Source: Cohaesibacteraceae bacterium (GTDB lineage Bacteria; Pseudomonadota; Alphaproteobacteria; Rhizobiales; Cohaesibacteraceae). From it: DNA of 9,814 nucleotides. The notes below the pieces were generated by a model that did not search any database, had not been told where the DNA came from, and saw only the letters and a list, made by a program, of their open reading frames with translations. This document shows, piece by piece, positions 1 to 6,898 of this stretch. Both the position numbers and the translations under genes were made by a program. Positions within the stretch are counted from its first letter, which is position 1. Each line of letters opens with the position of its first letter. The stretch covers positions 1-9,814 of the forward strand of contig JAESRR010000246.1 of assembly GCA_016764535.1 (NCBI GenBank), written 5' to 3'.

Positions 1-577
1 CCCGGGCATCAAGTGTGGGCAATGCTTCACCCGCCACATTCTGAATTGCACAAACCGGGATACCCATCGCACTGAGCGCAAATATGGGGAAAAGTGTTTC
101 CAGATGTTCGGCAACAAGTCCACGGTTGGCCAACATGATTCGCGCCCGGTCTGCCTCGTCATCTTCCAGATCCGTCAAAAAACTTCTATTTCCTGGCAAG
201 CGTATTAACTGAATATTTTTAGCAACGCCTTTGGCCAAAGCCTGTGGATCATCAATGTCGGCAATTTCGGTGACAATTTCCCGGGAAGAAACAAGGATGT
301 TTCGAACTTTCACCGGAATTTCGGGAATAATTGTATTGCCAACATGAAACGTTCCAAACAGATGAGATATTGCTCCATCCGGCGTTTCAATTCGCCACAA
401 TAATCCTTGTCCGTTTTCTATCTGTGCTGCTCTGGTTTGAATTTTGGCAAATGTAACGGGATCACGGGTTTCCAGGTCAACAAGCGCATTTTTACCGGTG
501 CATACTCCAGAGACGGCAACACCACACAGCAATCCCAAAAATCCGACTGCAACAATGAACTTTCGACATAAAAACAT
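1..577 (-). CDS. TraB/GumN-family exported protein, N-terminal part (cut by window edge)
   Basis: The reading frame runs from ATG at 577 leftward off the window and gives 192 residues. Residues 1-24 form a signal peptide (MFLCRK, then a hydrophobic stretch ending AVSG). No good lipobox precedes Cys26, so a soluble periplasmic or weakly membrane-bound protein is more likely than a lipoprotein. The mature part starts with a C-x-G-x-N motif (CTGKN, 26-30), followed by LLWRIETPDG (59-68) and LFGTFHVG (73-80). The latter contains the GxxH motif (G75-H78) typical of the TraB/PrgY/GumN/TIKI superfamily, and an acidic residue follows at E104 (VTEIA). Some eukaryotic TIKI members are metalloproteases; the bacterial role is largely unknown. 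GGAG lies 7 nt before the ATG and an in-frame stop sits just upstream, which fixes the start. It begins 23 bp after the DUF1737 gene, so it is probably the third gene of that operon. The C-terminal part lies outside the window. Confidence 0.85.
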   Translation of the reverse strand, partial: MFLCRKFIVAVGFLGLLCGVAVSGVCTGKNALVDLETRDPVTFAKIQTRAAQIENGQGLLWRIETPDGAISHLFGTFHVGNTIIPEIPVKVRNILVSSREIVTEIADIDDPQALAKGVAKNIQLIRLPGNRSFLTDLEDDEADRARIMLANRGLVAEHLETLFPIFALSAMGIPVCAIQNVAGEALPTLDAR

Positions 578-600
578 ACCGGTACTCCGAAATTACAAAA

Positions 601-813
601 TCAATCCTTGTACGAAGACAATTTGATACCTTCGCGATAATTCTCTTCAGGCACTTCTCGCACGACCGCCTGTCCACATTTCATAACACCTTCTCCGGCG
701 TCAAATGCATAAGTGGGTGATCCGTACAAATCCCATCCTTCAGATATTGCCTTGCTCACTTTATGACAAAACACAGAATCATCGATTTCAGTCAGGAGAC
801 GATAAAGTTTCAT
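601..813 (-). CDS. DUF1737-family small protein
   Basis: This 70-residue protein matches the DUF1737 pattern along its whole length: MKLYRLLT at the start, FCHKVSKA (15-22), an aromatic GWDLYGSPTYAFD segment (26-38) and CGQAVVREVP (46-55). The family is small, soluble, widespread in Proteobacteria and of unknown function. The sequence shows no signal peptide or membrane segment. Its ATG overlaps the stop of the CoA-ester lyase by the ATGA arrangement, and AAAGG lies about 6 nt upstream inside the lyase gene, so translation is probably coupled. The TraB-family gene follows after 23 bp. The tight coupling suggests a shared transcript with the lyase, but no function can be assigned. Family recognition is from memory of the consensus. 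Confidence 0.85.
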   Translation of the reverse strand: MKLYRLLTEIDDSVFCHKVSKAISEGWDLYGSPTYAFDAGEGVMKCGQAVVREVPEENYREGIKLSSYKD

Positions 814-1709
814 GGATTACCTTTTCGGGACTTCGCCCGGATATCAAGAATTTTTGCAACTTCAACAATACGTTTGGCAGACACAGCATGTAAATGTTCC
901 ACCATCTTTCCATCAATGGCTACAACACTGGAGTTACTATTTTCCGGCTTCAAAAATTCATCCAGAATTTTTTGGCTCCAGCTCACCGCATCCATGGATG
1001 GAGAAAACATTTCATTGCAGATATCAATTTGCGAAGGGTGGATCAGGCTCTTCCCGTCCATCCCCATGTCGAGGCCTTGTCTGCATTCTTTATCAAACCC
1101 GTCAAGGTTCCGAAAATCATTAAAAACACCGTCAACACAATCAAGATTGTTGGCTCTTGCAGCAAGTAATACCTGCATCAGCCAACCGATAACAAATTGC
1201 CGGTCACCTGATAATGCGGCACCGGTTTCCTTTGCGAGGTCATTTGTACCCAGCACCAGGCAAGAAAGTTTATAATCCACATCCTCGTTCCGCACGAGAG
1301 ATGCAATATCCAGAACCGCCACCGGTGTTTCAATCATTCCCCAAATAGCAAGATCAACTGATGCACCATTCAATTTCAATATCTGCCTAACCTGAAGTAA
1401 TTGTTGTTTTTTCTCCAGCTTGGGGACCAACAATGCGTCGACGCCAGTCAATTTTGCAAAACATACAATATCATCGGCAAACCATTTACTGTCATTGGCA
1501 TTGACCCGCACAATAACCTCACGATCTTCAAATCCACCTTCAGCAAGTGCTGTGGCGACTTGATCACGCGCTTCAATTTTTTTTGCAGGAGCAACCGAAT
1601 CTTCCAGATCAAAAATAATGCAATCGACGTCCAGCACGCGTGCCTTCACAATTGCGCGCAAATTTGAGCCAGGCAAATAAAGCACCGATCGGCGAGGTCT
1701 GTATGGCAT
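810..1709 (-). CDS. HpcH/HpaI aldolase family CoA-ester lyase (CitE / malyl-CoA lyase type)
   Basis: This 299-residue protein belongs to the CitE-like branch of the HpcH/HpaI aldolase superfamily, Mg-dependent enzymes that cleave or condense 3-hydroxyacyl-CoA esters such as citryl-CoA or malyl-CoA, or hydrolyse malyl-CoA. Visible motifs in order are RSVLYLPGSN (7-16), FDLEDSV (33-39), VRVNA (67-71, probable catalytic Arg68), VPKLE (95-99), MIETPVAVL (125-133, Glu127 a probable Mg ligand), LGTNDLAK (153-160, Asp157 a probable second ligand) and a later SLIHPSQI. Length is normal for the family. No citrate-lyase alpha or gamma subunit gene is nearby, so a role in citrate fermentation is unlikely; a malyl-CoA, methylmalyl-CoA or related substrate is more plausible but cannot be decided here. 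AGGAG lies 5 nt before the ATG. It is the first gene of the minus-strand operon and overlaps the DUF1737 gene by 4 bp. Confidence 0.9.
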   Translation of the reverse strand: MPYRPRRSVLYLPGSNLRAIVKARVLDVDCIIFDLEDSVAPAKKIEARDQVATALAEGGFEDREVIVRVNANDSKWFADDIVCFAKLTGVDALLVPKLEKKQQLLQVRQILKLNGASVDLAIWGMIETPVAVLDIASLVRNEDVDYKLSCLVLGTNDLAKETGAALSGDRQFVIGWLMQVLLAARANNLDCVDGVFNDFRNLDGFDKECRQGLDMGMDGKSLIHPSQIDICNEMFSPSMDAVSWSQKILDEFLKPENSNSSVVAIDGKMVEHLHAVSAKRIVEVAKILDIRAKSRKGNP

Positions 1710-1719
1710 ATTGGCTCCT

Positions 1720-1733
1720 GTTCAACTTTGAAC
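1720..1733. promoter_or_regulatory. Perfect palindrome GTTCAA-CT-TTGAAC, candidate operator
   Basis: A 6-bp perfect inverted repeat with a 2-bp spacer touches the AGGAG ribosome binding site of the CoA-ester lyase gene and lies in the divergent gap with the FAD oxidoreductase gene. Its size and position suit a dimeric repressor, but no regulator gene is visible in the window. In RNA the short loop would make a poor hairpin, so a DNA-level site is more likely. This is inference only. Confidence 0.35.
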
Positions 1734-1861
1734 TAGCATGACAACGAACAAGTGCAAATCCCTCAATTCAGGTTAAACGAGGTGCTGCATGCAAAAAATG
1801 CACTCCTGCATGACTTGGTCTGAACGTCGTTTTCCAGTAAGCGACTTGAGAAGGATTATTT
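1734..1861. promoter_or_regulatory. Divergent control region with clustered TGCA motifs
   Basis: This is the rest of the 164-bp gap between two divergent genes, so both promoters should lie in it. I could not pick a convincing -35/-10 pair on either strand. TGCA occurs five times between 1753 and 1810, including the 8-bp palindrome TGCATGCA (1786-1793), and CTGCATG is repeated at 1785-1791 and 1806-1812. These may be regulator half-sites. Confidence 0.3.
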
Positions 1862-1873
1862 GAGGACCCGTTC

Positions 1874-3049
1874 ATGCAATCAGCAGACATCGTAATTATT
1901 GGTGGCGCCATAATGGGTTCCAGCCTTGCCTGGTTTTTGAAGCACGAACGACAGTTTAAAGGTCGCGTTATTGTAATCGAGCGGGATTTGAACTTTACCC
2001 GGGCGTCTACCACTCTCTCGGCCGCCTCCATCAGGCAACAATTCTCGACAAGAGAAAATATCGCTTTGTCTCAATTTGGATTGCAATTCATTAAATCTCT
2101 CAGGGAGCGTTTTGGTGGGGAAGCTGATGTCGGTTTTGATGAAGGTGGTTATTGCATTCTCGCCCAAAATGAAGGCCTGCCTGTCCTCGAAAAAAATATC
2201 AAACTACAGCGCGAGATGGGCGCTGATATTATATTGATGGACCCATCAACTCTCAAAAAAAGATATCCCTGGATGAACACTGACGATCTTGCAGGCGCAG
2301 GCGTTGGGCTTTCTGGTGAAGGCTGGTTTGATGCCCATATGTTGCTTGATCTCTTCCGCAAGGGCGCAAAACATGCCGGTGCAGAATATTTGAATGATGA
2401 TGTTGTCGGAATAAAAACCCAAAACGACCATGTAACCGCTGTAACGCTCGCGTCAGGCGAAGAAATCGCTTGCGCTTCGCTTGTAAATGCAGCTGGTGCA
2501 TGGTCCGGGTCTGTTTCTCGATTGGCAGGAATTACACTACCTGTAGAACCTCGCAAACGGACTGTATTTGTCATTCACTGCCGTACGCCGGTCCCCGATA
2601 TGCCGTTACTTGTAGACACATCAGGTGTCTGGGTTCGCCCCGAAGGGGATTATTTTATTTCCGGGGCTTCACCCAAACATGGCCAATCGGACCCACGTCC
2701 GGATCACAGCGATTTCGAACCGGAGTACGAACAATTTGAAAACATCGTCTGGCCGTCACTATACGAACGGATTCCCGCGTTCGAAGCTATAAAAATGAAT
2801 AGCGCCTGGGCCGGACATTATGAAATGTGTCTGTTGGATCATAACGCGATTATTGGCCCGCATCCAGATATTACAAATTTCCATTTCATGACTGGATTTT
2901 CAGGACACGGCTTGCAGCATGCTCCAGGTGTTGCCGAAACACTCTCCCGGTTTTTAGTTGATGGATCGTGGGGACCTCTTGACCCGTCCCTGTTTGGGTA
3001 TGAAAGAATACGGGATAACAAACCAGTATTCGAATTGAATGTAATCTAA
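1874..3049 (+). CDS. FAD-dependent oxidoreductase, DAO family
   Basis: This 391-residue flavoprotein belongs to the DAO fold family (D-amino-acid dehydrogenases, sarcosine and N-methyl-amino-acid oxidases, FOXRED1-like proteins). The N-terminal FAD-binding beta-alpha-beta unit is DIVIIGGAIMGSS (5-17), with Ala12 at the middle glycine of GxGxxG, and E36 at the end of the second strand (VIVIERD) is placed to bind ribose. A typical RASTTLSAASIRQQFS segment follows (43-58). The C-terminal family signature includes GHYEMCLLDHNAIIGPHPD (314-332) and GFSGHGLQHAP (341-351). It probably oxidises an amine or amino acid, passing electrons to oxygen or the respiratory chain; the substrate cannot be told. 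GAGGA (1862-1866) lies 7 nt before the ATG. The pyridoxal kinase gene follows after 52 bp on the same strand. Family assignment is firm, substrate open. Confidence 0.88.
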   Translation: MQSADIVIIGGAIMGSSLAWFLKHERQFKGRVIVIERDLNFTRASTTLSAASIRQQFSTRENIALSQFGLQFIKSLRERFGGEADVGFDEGGYCILAQNEGLPVLEKNIKLQREMGADIILMDPSTLKKRYPWMNTDDLAGAGVGLSGEGWFDAHMLLDLFRKGAKHAGAEYLNDDVVGIKTQNDHVTAVTLASGEEIACASLVNAAGAWSGSVSRLAGITLPVEPRKRTVFVIHCRTPVPDMPLLVDTSGVWVRPEGDYFISGASPKHGQSDPRPDHSDFEPEYEQFENIVWPSLYERIPAFEAIKMNSAWAGHYEMCLLDHNAIIGPHPDITNFHFMTGFSGHGLQHAPGVAETLSRFLVDGSWGPLDPSLFGYERIRDNKPVFELNVI

Positions 3050-3101
3050 AGCATGTTGCGCCTGATCCAGTCCGGTTCCGGTGTAAAATCGGGAAAATCA
3101 C

Positions 3102-3971
3102 ATGAACCAGCAAATCATTAAGCCGCCCGTCCTTGTGATATCAAGCCACGTTGCAGCAGGTATGGTCGGCAATCGTGCGCTTTCATTCACTCTGGAACGA
3201 ATGGGACATCCTGTTTGGGAAATTCCGACGGTTACAATGCCATGGCATCCTGGACATGGCCCCGCGAAACGCTTTGCTACAGATCCTGATCAATTTGATT
3301 CCATGTTGGCCGACCTTTCGTCCCACCCGCATCTTGGCGCATTGGCAGGCATCATCTCGGGATATCCCGGACACAAGGATCAGGCAAAATCCCTGGCTCA
3401 ATTTATCACCAGGGCAAAACAGGCCAATCCTGATCTCGTTTATGTATGTGATCCGGTTATCGGCGATGAAAACGGTCTATATGTGCCGCAAGATATTGCA
3501 CAAACAATCCGGGACATCCTTTTACCACTTGCTGATTACATGACACCAAACAGGTTTGAACTGGCCTGGTTAACGGAAACACAATTCGAAAATAATTCCG
3601 ATATTGTTGATGCCGTTCGGCACTGGCCCGATAAAACTGTGCTTGTCACTTCGGCTTTTGCAATGATGCGAAATTCCATTGCAAATCTAATGATCACACC
3701 AAACCGGTGTCTACTTGCCGAACACCGATTGGTACCCGGAGTGGCAAATGGTACTGGCGACCTCACATCTGCGTTATTTCTTGCCAATATTCTTTCCGGT
3801 TTGAGTGACGAAAAGTTGCTGAAAACCACCATATCCAGCGTCTTTGAAATTGCGCATCGATCTGCTTCAGCAGGTTTTCGCGATCTCGCCCTCGCAACCT
3901 ATCAGGATCGAATGGTACATCCGATGGCAATGGTGTCTATTCGTAGTCTGGAAACGAGAGATCGATCGTAG
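3102..3971 (+). CDS. pdxY: Pyridoxal kinase (PdxY/PdxK type)
   Basis: This 289-residue ribokinase-fold enzyme phosphorylates pyridoxal (and possibly pyridoxine or pyridoxamine) with ATP to make PLP in the salvage route. Motifs in order are VISSHVAAGMVGNRA (12-26), matching the substrate-binding SHVxxGxVGN element; SGYPG (86-90); CDPVIGDENGLYV (116-128); TPNRFEL (148-154), where pyridoxal kinases have TPNQFEL; and PGVANGTGDLTSALF (212-226), whose GTGD holds the catalytic Asp220. Length is typical. It starts 52 bp after the oxidoreductase gene with GGGA upstream, so the two are probably cotranscribed. A PLP-dependent dehydratase follows, which gives a simple rationale for a local PLP supply (inference). 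Whether it is the cell's only pyridoxal kinase cannot be judged. The final ten residues are polar and basic and not diagnostic. Confidence 0.9.
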   Translation: MNQQIIKPPVLVISSHVAAGMVGNRALSFTLERMGHPVWEIPTVTMPWHPGHGPAKRFATDPDQFDSMLADLSSHPHLGALAGIISGYPGHKDQAKSLAQFITRAKQANPDLVYVCDPVIGDENGLYVPQDIAQTIRDILLPLADYMTPNRFELAWLTETQFENNSDIVDAVRHWPDKTVLVTSAFAMMRNSIANLMITPNRCLLAEHRLVPGVANGTGDLTSALFLANILSGLSDEKLLKTTISSVFEIAHRSASAGFRDLALATYQDRMVHPMAMVSIRSLETRDRS

Positions 3972-4127
3972 GATAATATATTCCGCAACTGCTTTCCCGG
4001 CTAAAGATTAATCCTGCCCGAACATCAACCATAAACCAATGTCCACACTCTTGTGCCAACCCGGGCGTGACAGCAGGGGCATCCTCATGCCAGTCTGCGG
4101 ACTGGACAGGATCGCCGGGGGCTACAA
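3972..4127 (+). promoter_or_regulatory. Structured leader upstream of the GTG-started dehydratase
   Basis: This 156-bp gap is A+T-rich at first and turns G+C-rich near the dehydratase. The hairpin CCAGTC-TGCG-GACTGG (4090-4105) is perfect with a tetraloop. An alternative GGCAT-CCTC-ATGCC hairpin (4078-4091) shares two bases with it, so the two compete. An outer stem can form between 4060-4067 and 4113-4119 (CCCGG/CCGGG plus CG/CG with one bulged G); its right arm is part of the CCGGGGG serving as ribosome binding site. No T-run follows, so it does not look like a terminator. Folding was judged by eye, and I do not recognise a known riboswitch. Confidence 0.35.
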
Positions 4128-5066
4128 GTGATACCAGACAGGGATGTAATTCGTGAAGCGGAGATCAGGCTTCGTGGACATATTCGCAAGACACCAACGA
4201 TCGACATTTCAGGCAAACCTTTTGGTCTGGCCAAACCTGTTTCTCTGAAACTTGAGTATTTGCAACACTCCGGATCTTTCAAGGCACGCGGTGCCTTCAA
4301 CAATTTATTGTCTCGCAAAGTTCCAAAATCGGGCATCGCTGCTGCATCAGGCGGAAACCATGGTGCTGCGGTTTCCTACGCCGCCGGAAAACTGGGTGTA
4401 TCGGCACGTATTTTTGTACCGACAATTTCCAGCCCGGTAAAAATCGACGCGATCAAACGAAACGGCGCCCATGTTGTAGTCGATGGTGACCGGTATGCTG
4501 ATGCTCTTGCCAATTGCGAAGCATGGCAAACCGAATCAGGATCACTGGGTATCCACGCATATGACGGCTTCGAAACCATTGTTGGACAGGGCACCACGGC
4601 TCTTGAATGGGAACAACAGGCTGGACCTTTTGATACAGTGCTTGTCGCGGTTGGCGGAGGTGGGCTGATTTCAGGAATGGCCAGCTGGTTCGGAAACAAA
4701 ACAAATATTATTGCAGTCGAGCCCGAAACCAGCTGTGCACTTGATGCGGCGATTAGAGCTGGAAATCCAGTGAATGTATCCGTTTCAGGTATTGCAGCAG
4801 ATTCGCTGGGAGCCAGGTCAATTGGCGAGAAACCATTTAAAATCCTCAAGGACATGATTGATGACGTTGCTCTTGTGACTGACAAGGCAATTCTCGCTGC
4901 GCAACAAACACTTTGGAGAGAATTCAGGATCGCTGCCGAGCCTGGCGGCTGTGCCGCCTGGGCTGCATTGCAATCACATGCCTGTCAACCTGCGCCGAAC
5001 GAACGTGTTGGCATTCTGATTTGTGGTGGAAACACCAATTTGTGGTCACTTGCTGAAATGCAGTAA
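4128..5066 (+). CDS. Serine/threonine dehydratase, PLP-dependent (fold type II)
   Basis: This 312-residue enzyme should deaminate L-threonine and/or L-serine, or a related hydroxy-amino acid, to the 2-oxo acid and ammonia. The PLP Schiff-base lysine is K52 in SGSFKARGAFNN. S74-H78 of AASGGNHGAA is the asparagine loop over the cofactor, and GGGGL (176-180) is the phosphate-binding loop. The ICGGN element (298-302) places Cys299 near the pyridine nitrogen, as in rat serine dehydratase, where many threonine deaminases have Ser. There is no C-terminal ACT-like regulatory domain, so a catabolic rather than isoleucine-inhibited biosynthetic role is likely. Hydroxyaspartate or hydroxyectoine-pathway dehydratases of the same fold are alternatives. 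The start is GTG: the family N-terminus (IPDRDVIREAE) begins there, no upstream in-frame start was chosen, and GGGGG lies 6 nt before. The carbonic anhydrase gene follows after 51 bp. Confidence 0.87.
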   Translation: MIPDRDVIREAEIRLRGHIRKTPTIDISGKPFGLAKPVSLKLEYLQHSGSFKARGAFNNLLSRKVPKSGIAAASGGNHGAAVSYAAGKLGVSARIFVPTISSPVKIDAIKRNGAHVVVDGDRYADALANCEAWQTESGSLGIHAYDGFETIVGQGTTALEWEQQAGPFDTVLVAVGGGGLISGMASWFGNKTNIIAVEPETSCALDAAIRAGNPVNVSVSGIAADSLGARSIGEKPFKILKDMIDDVALVTDKAILAAQQTLWREFRIAAEPGGCAAWAALQSHACQPAPNERVGILICGGNTNLWSLAEMQ

Positions 5067-5117
5067 TTAGTAAATCCCATAGACGATTTCTGTAAACCGC
5101 ATATAACGGAAACCCGA

Positions 5118-5762
5118 ATGACACTATTTCCAGATCATTTGATCGAAGGTTACAAGAGCTTTCGCGACGGTAGGTTAAGCGACGAGCGTCAAAGATATCA
5201 GCAACTTGCTGAAGGTCAGAAGCCCAAGGTAATGATCATTGGATGCTGTGATAGTCGAGCTGCACCGGAAACCATTTTCAATACCGGACCAGGAGAACTC
5301 TTCGTTGTCCGCAATGTTGCCAACCTTGTCCCGCCCTACGAACTGGGAGGCGAATATCACGGTACATCCGCAGCTCTGGAATTTGCGGTACAGGCCCTTA
5401 AAGTCGAAAATATCGTGGTTATGGGCCATGGAAGATGTGGTGGAATATCGGCATTTCTTTCAAAAAACCAGCGCCCGTTATCGCCAGGTAATTTCATCGG
5501 AAAGTGGGTTTCGCTGATTGAGCCCGCGAAAACCAGCGACAAGCTGGAAGCACTCAATCGACCGGAACTTGATGAACAGGGCAAACTGGAACGTACTTCA
5601 ATAATTCAGTCTATCGCCTATCTGAGAACTTTCCCCTGTGTAGATATCCTGGAACGCCGTGGTGATCTTAAACTACATGGTGCCTGGTTTGATATTTCCA
5701 ACGGGGAACTGGAGATATTTGATGAAGATAACGGTACATTCATACCCGCACCCGATCTCTAA
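5118..5762 (+). CDS. Beta-class carbonic anhydrase
   Basis: This 214-residue zinc enzyme interconverts CO2 and bicarbonate in the cytoplasm. The zinc ligands are clear: Cys43 with Asp45 and Arg47 in the CxDSR motif (43-47), and His103 and Cys106 in HGRCGG (103-108). The family segments GELFVVRNVANLVPP (58-72) and YHGTSAALEFAVQAL (79-93) lie between. Length is normal for bacterial beta enzymes, and there is no signal peptide. ATG at 5118 is preceded by CGGAAA. It sits 51 bp after the dehydratase gene and may share its transcript, though a carbonic anhydrase has no obvious link to deamination; supplying bicarbonate to carboxylases is the usual housekeeping role. It converges with asd, an arrangement I recall from other alphaproteobacteria but cannot verify here. 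Confidence 0.93.
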   Translation: MTLFPDHLIEGYKSFRDGRLSDERQRYQQLAEGQKPKVMIIGCCDSRAAPETIFNTGPGELFVVRNVANLVPPYELGGEYHGTSAALEFAVQALKVENIVVMGHGRCGGISAFLSKNQRPLSPGNFIGKWVSLIEPAKTSDKLEALNRPELDEQGKLERTSIIQSIAYLRTFPCVDILERRGDLKLHGAWFDISNGELEIFDEDNGTFIPAPDL

Positions 5763-5800
5763 AACCGGTAATTCTTTCAGGCATCAATCTTAAAAACAAT

Positions 5801-5834
5801 CATATGCCGGACCGGTAAATCGATCCGGCATATG
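5801..5834 (-). terminator. Hairpin between convergent genes, probable asd terminator
   Basis: CATATGCCGGA (5801-5811) and TCCGGCATATG (5824-5834) form a perfect 11-bp inverted repeat with a 12-nt loop. Read on the minus strand, the stem is followed by ATTGTTTTTAAG, a usable U-rich tail, so it should stop asd transcription 15 bp past the stop codon. Read on the plus strand, the tail is TAAAATATT, much weaker, so it may only partly terminate the carbonic anhydrase transcript. Confidence 0.7.
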
Positions 5835-5848
5835 TAAAATATTCAAAA

Positions 5849-6898
5849 TCAGGCGGCGTTTTTGTTGCGTGGCTGCACGAGACCCTTGTTGATCAATGTC
5901 TCGGCAATCTGAATTGTATTCAGAGCAGCACCCTTGCGCAAATTATCAGATACAACCCAGATATTAAGGCCATTTTCAACCGTAGGATCTTCGCGGATGC
6001 GACTGATATAGGTCGCGTCTTCACCGGTCGCTTCATAGGGAGTGATGTATCCACCATCTTCCCGTTTATCGATGACCAGACAGCCTGGAGATTCACGTAA
6101 CATATCGCGACATTCTTCCGCAGATAACGGGTTTTCCATCTCAATATTTACGGCTTCGGAATGACTTACAAAAACCGGTACACGTACAGCTGTACAGGTA
6201 ACTTTAATTTGTGGATCGAGAATTTTTTTGGTTTCGGCAACCACTTTCCACTCTTCCTTGGTGGAACCATCATCCATAAACACATCGATGTGAGGAATGA
6301 CATTGAACGCAATCCGTTTTGTAAACTCCCGGGATTCGATCGGATCATTCACGAACACAGCGCGGGTTTGTTCAAACAACTCATCCATCGGCGCCTTGCC
6401 ACCACCGGACACAGATTGATACGTCGAAACAACAACGCGTTTGATTTTCGCCCTGTCATGAATTGGTTTGAGGGCAACAAGTAATTGTGCTGTCGAGCAA
6501 TTTGGATTGGCAATGATATTCATGCGATCATTTTTTTTCATATACGTATCAAGCACATGAGAATTGACTTCGGGAATAATCAGCGGAACACGCTCGTCAT
6601 ATCTCCAGCACGAAGAATTATCGACCACAATACAGCCCATCGCACCAATTTTTGGTGACCATTCCCTGGAAATGTTTGAACCTGCCGACATGAGGGCAAA
6701 ATCGGTATCCGAGAAATCATAATGTTCAAGGGCTTTTACCTTCAGGGTTCTATCACCAAAAGAAACTTCCCTGCCGACACTGCGTCTTGATGCAAGTGCC
6801 ACAACTTCATCAGCAGGAAATCCACGCTCGGCGAGAATATCCAGCAATTCATGGCCCACGTTTCCTGTGGCACCAACAACTGCGATCTTGTAACCCAT
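5849..6898 (-). CDS. asd: Aspartate-semialdehyde dehydrogenase
   Basis: This 349-residue NADPH-dependent enzyme reduces aspartyl phosphate to aspartate semialdehyde, the branch-point step towards lysine/diaminopimelate, threonine and methionine. Motifs are the Rossmann GATGNVG (9-15), SAGSNIS (71-77), the active-site NPNCSTAQ (131-138, Cys134 forming the acyl-enzyme), STYQSVSGGGKAPMDEL shortly after it, HIDVFMDDG, and RVPVFVSHSEAVNIE containing the catalytic His. The frame stays open upstream as far as ATG 7081, but the start is placed at 6898: the protein then begins MGYKIAVVGATG as the family does, and GGAG lies 7 nt before that ATG. It is transcribed against the carbonic anhydrase and divergently from the small membrane-protein gene. 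Neither leuB nor another aspartate-pathway gene is adjacent in the window. Confidence 0.96.
   Translation of the reverse strand: MGYKIAVVGATGNVGHELLDILAERGFPADEVVALASRRSVGREVSFGDRTLKVKALEHYDFSDTDFALMSAGSNISREWSPKIGAMGCIVVDNSSCWRYDERVPLIIPEVNSHVLDTYMKKNDRMNIIANPNCSTAQLLVALKPIHDRAKIKRVVVSTYQSVSGGGKAPMDELFEQTRAVFVNDPIESREFTKRIAFNVIPHIDVFMDDGSTKEEWKVVAETKKILDPQIKVTCTAVRVPVFVSHSEAVNIEMENPLSAEECRDMLRESPGCLVIDKREDGGYITPYEATGEDATYISRIREDPTVENGLNIWVVSDNLRKGAALNTIQIAETLINKGLVQPRNKNAA

Noticed and set aside
763..1275. 170-codon plus-strand frame opposite the CoA-ester lyase gene
   Set aside because: It has no family motifs and lies antisense to a gene with complete CitE-type motifs; it is a shadow of that gene's codon pattern.
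3050..3075. AAAGCATGTTGCGC after the oxidoreductase stop, resembling the start of a repeated intergenic element I recall from rhizobia
   Set aside because: The resemblance covers only about 14 bases, and no matching second arm follows before the pyridoxal kinase gene.
4376..4885. 169-codon minus-strand frame inside the dehydratase gene
   Set aside because: Low-complexity Ser/Ala/Thr-rich translation with no recognisable domain, opposite a well-supported PLP enzyme.
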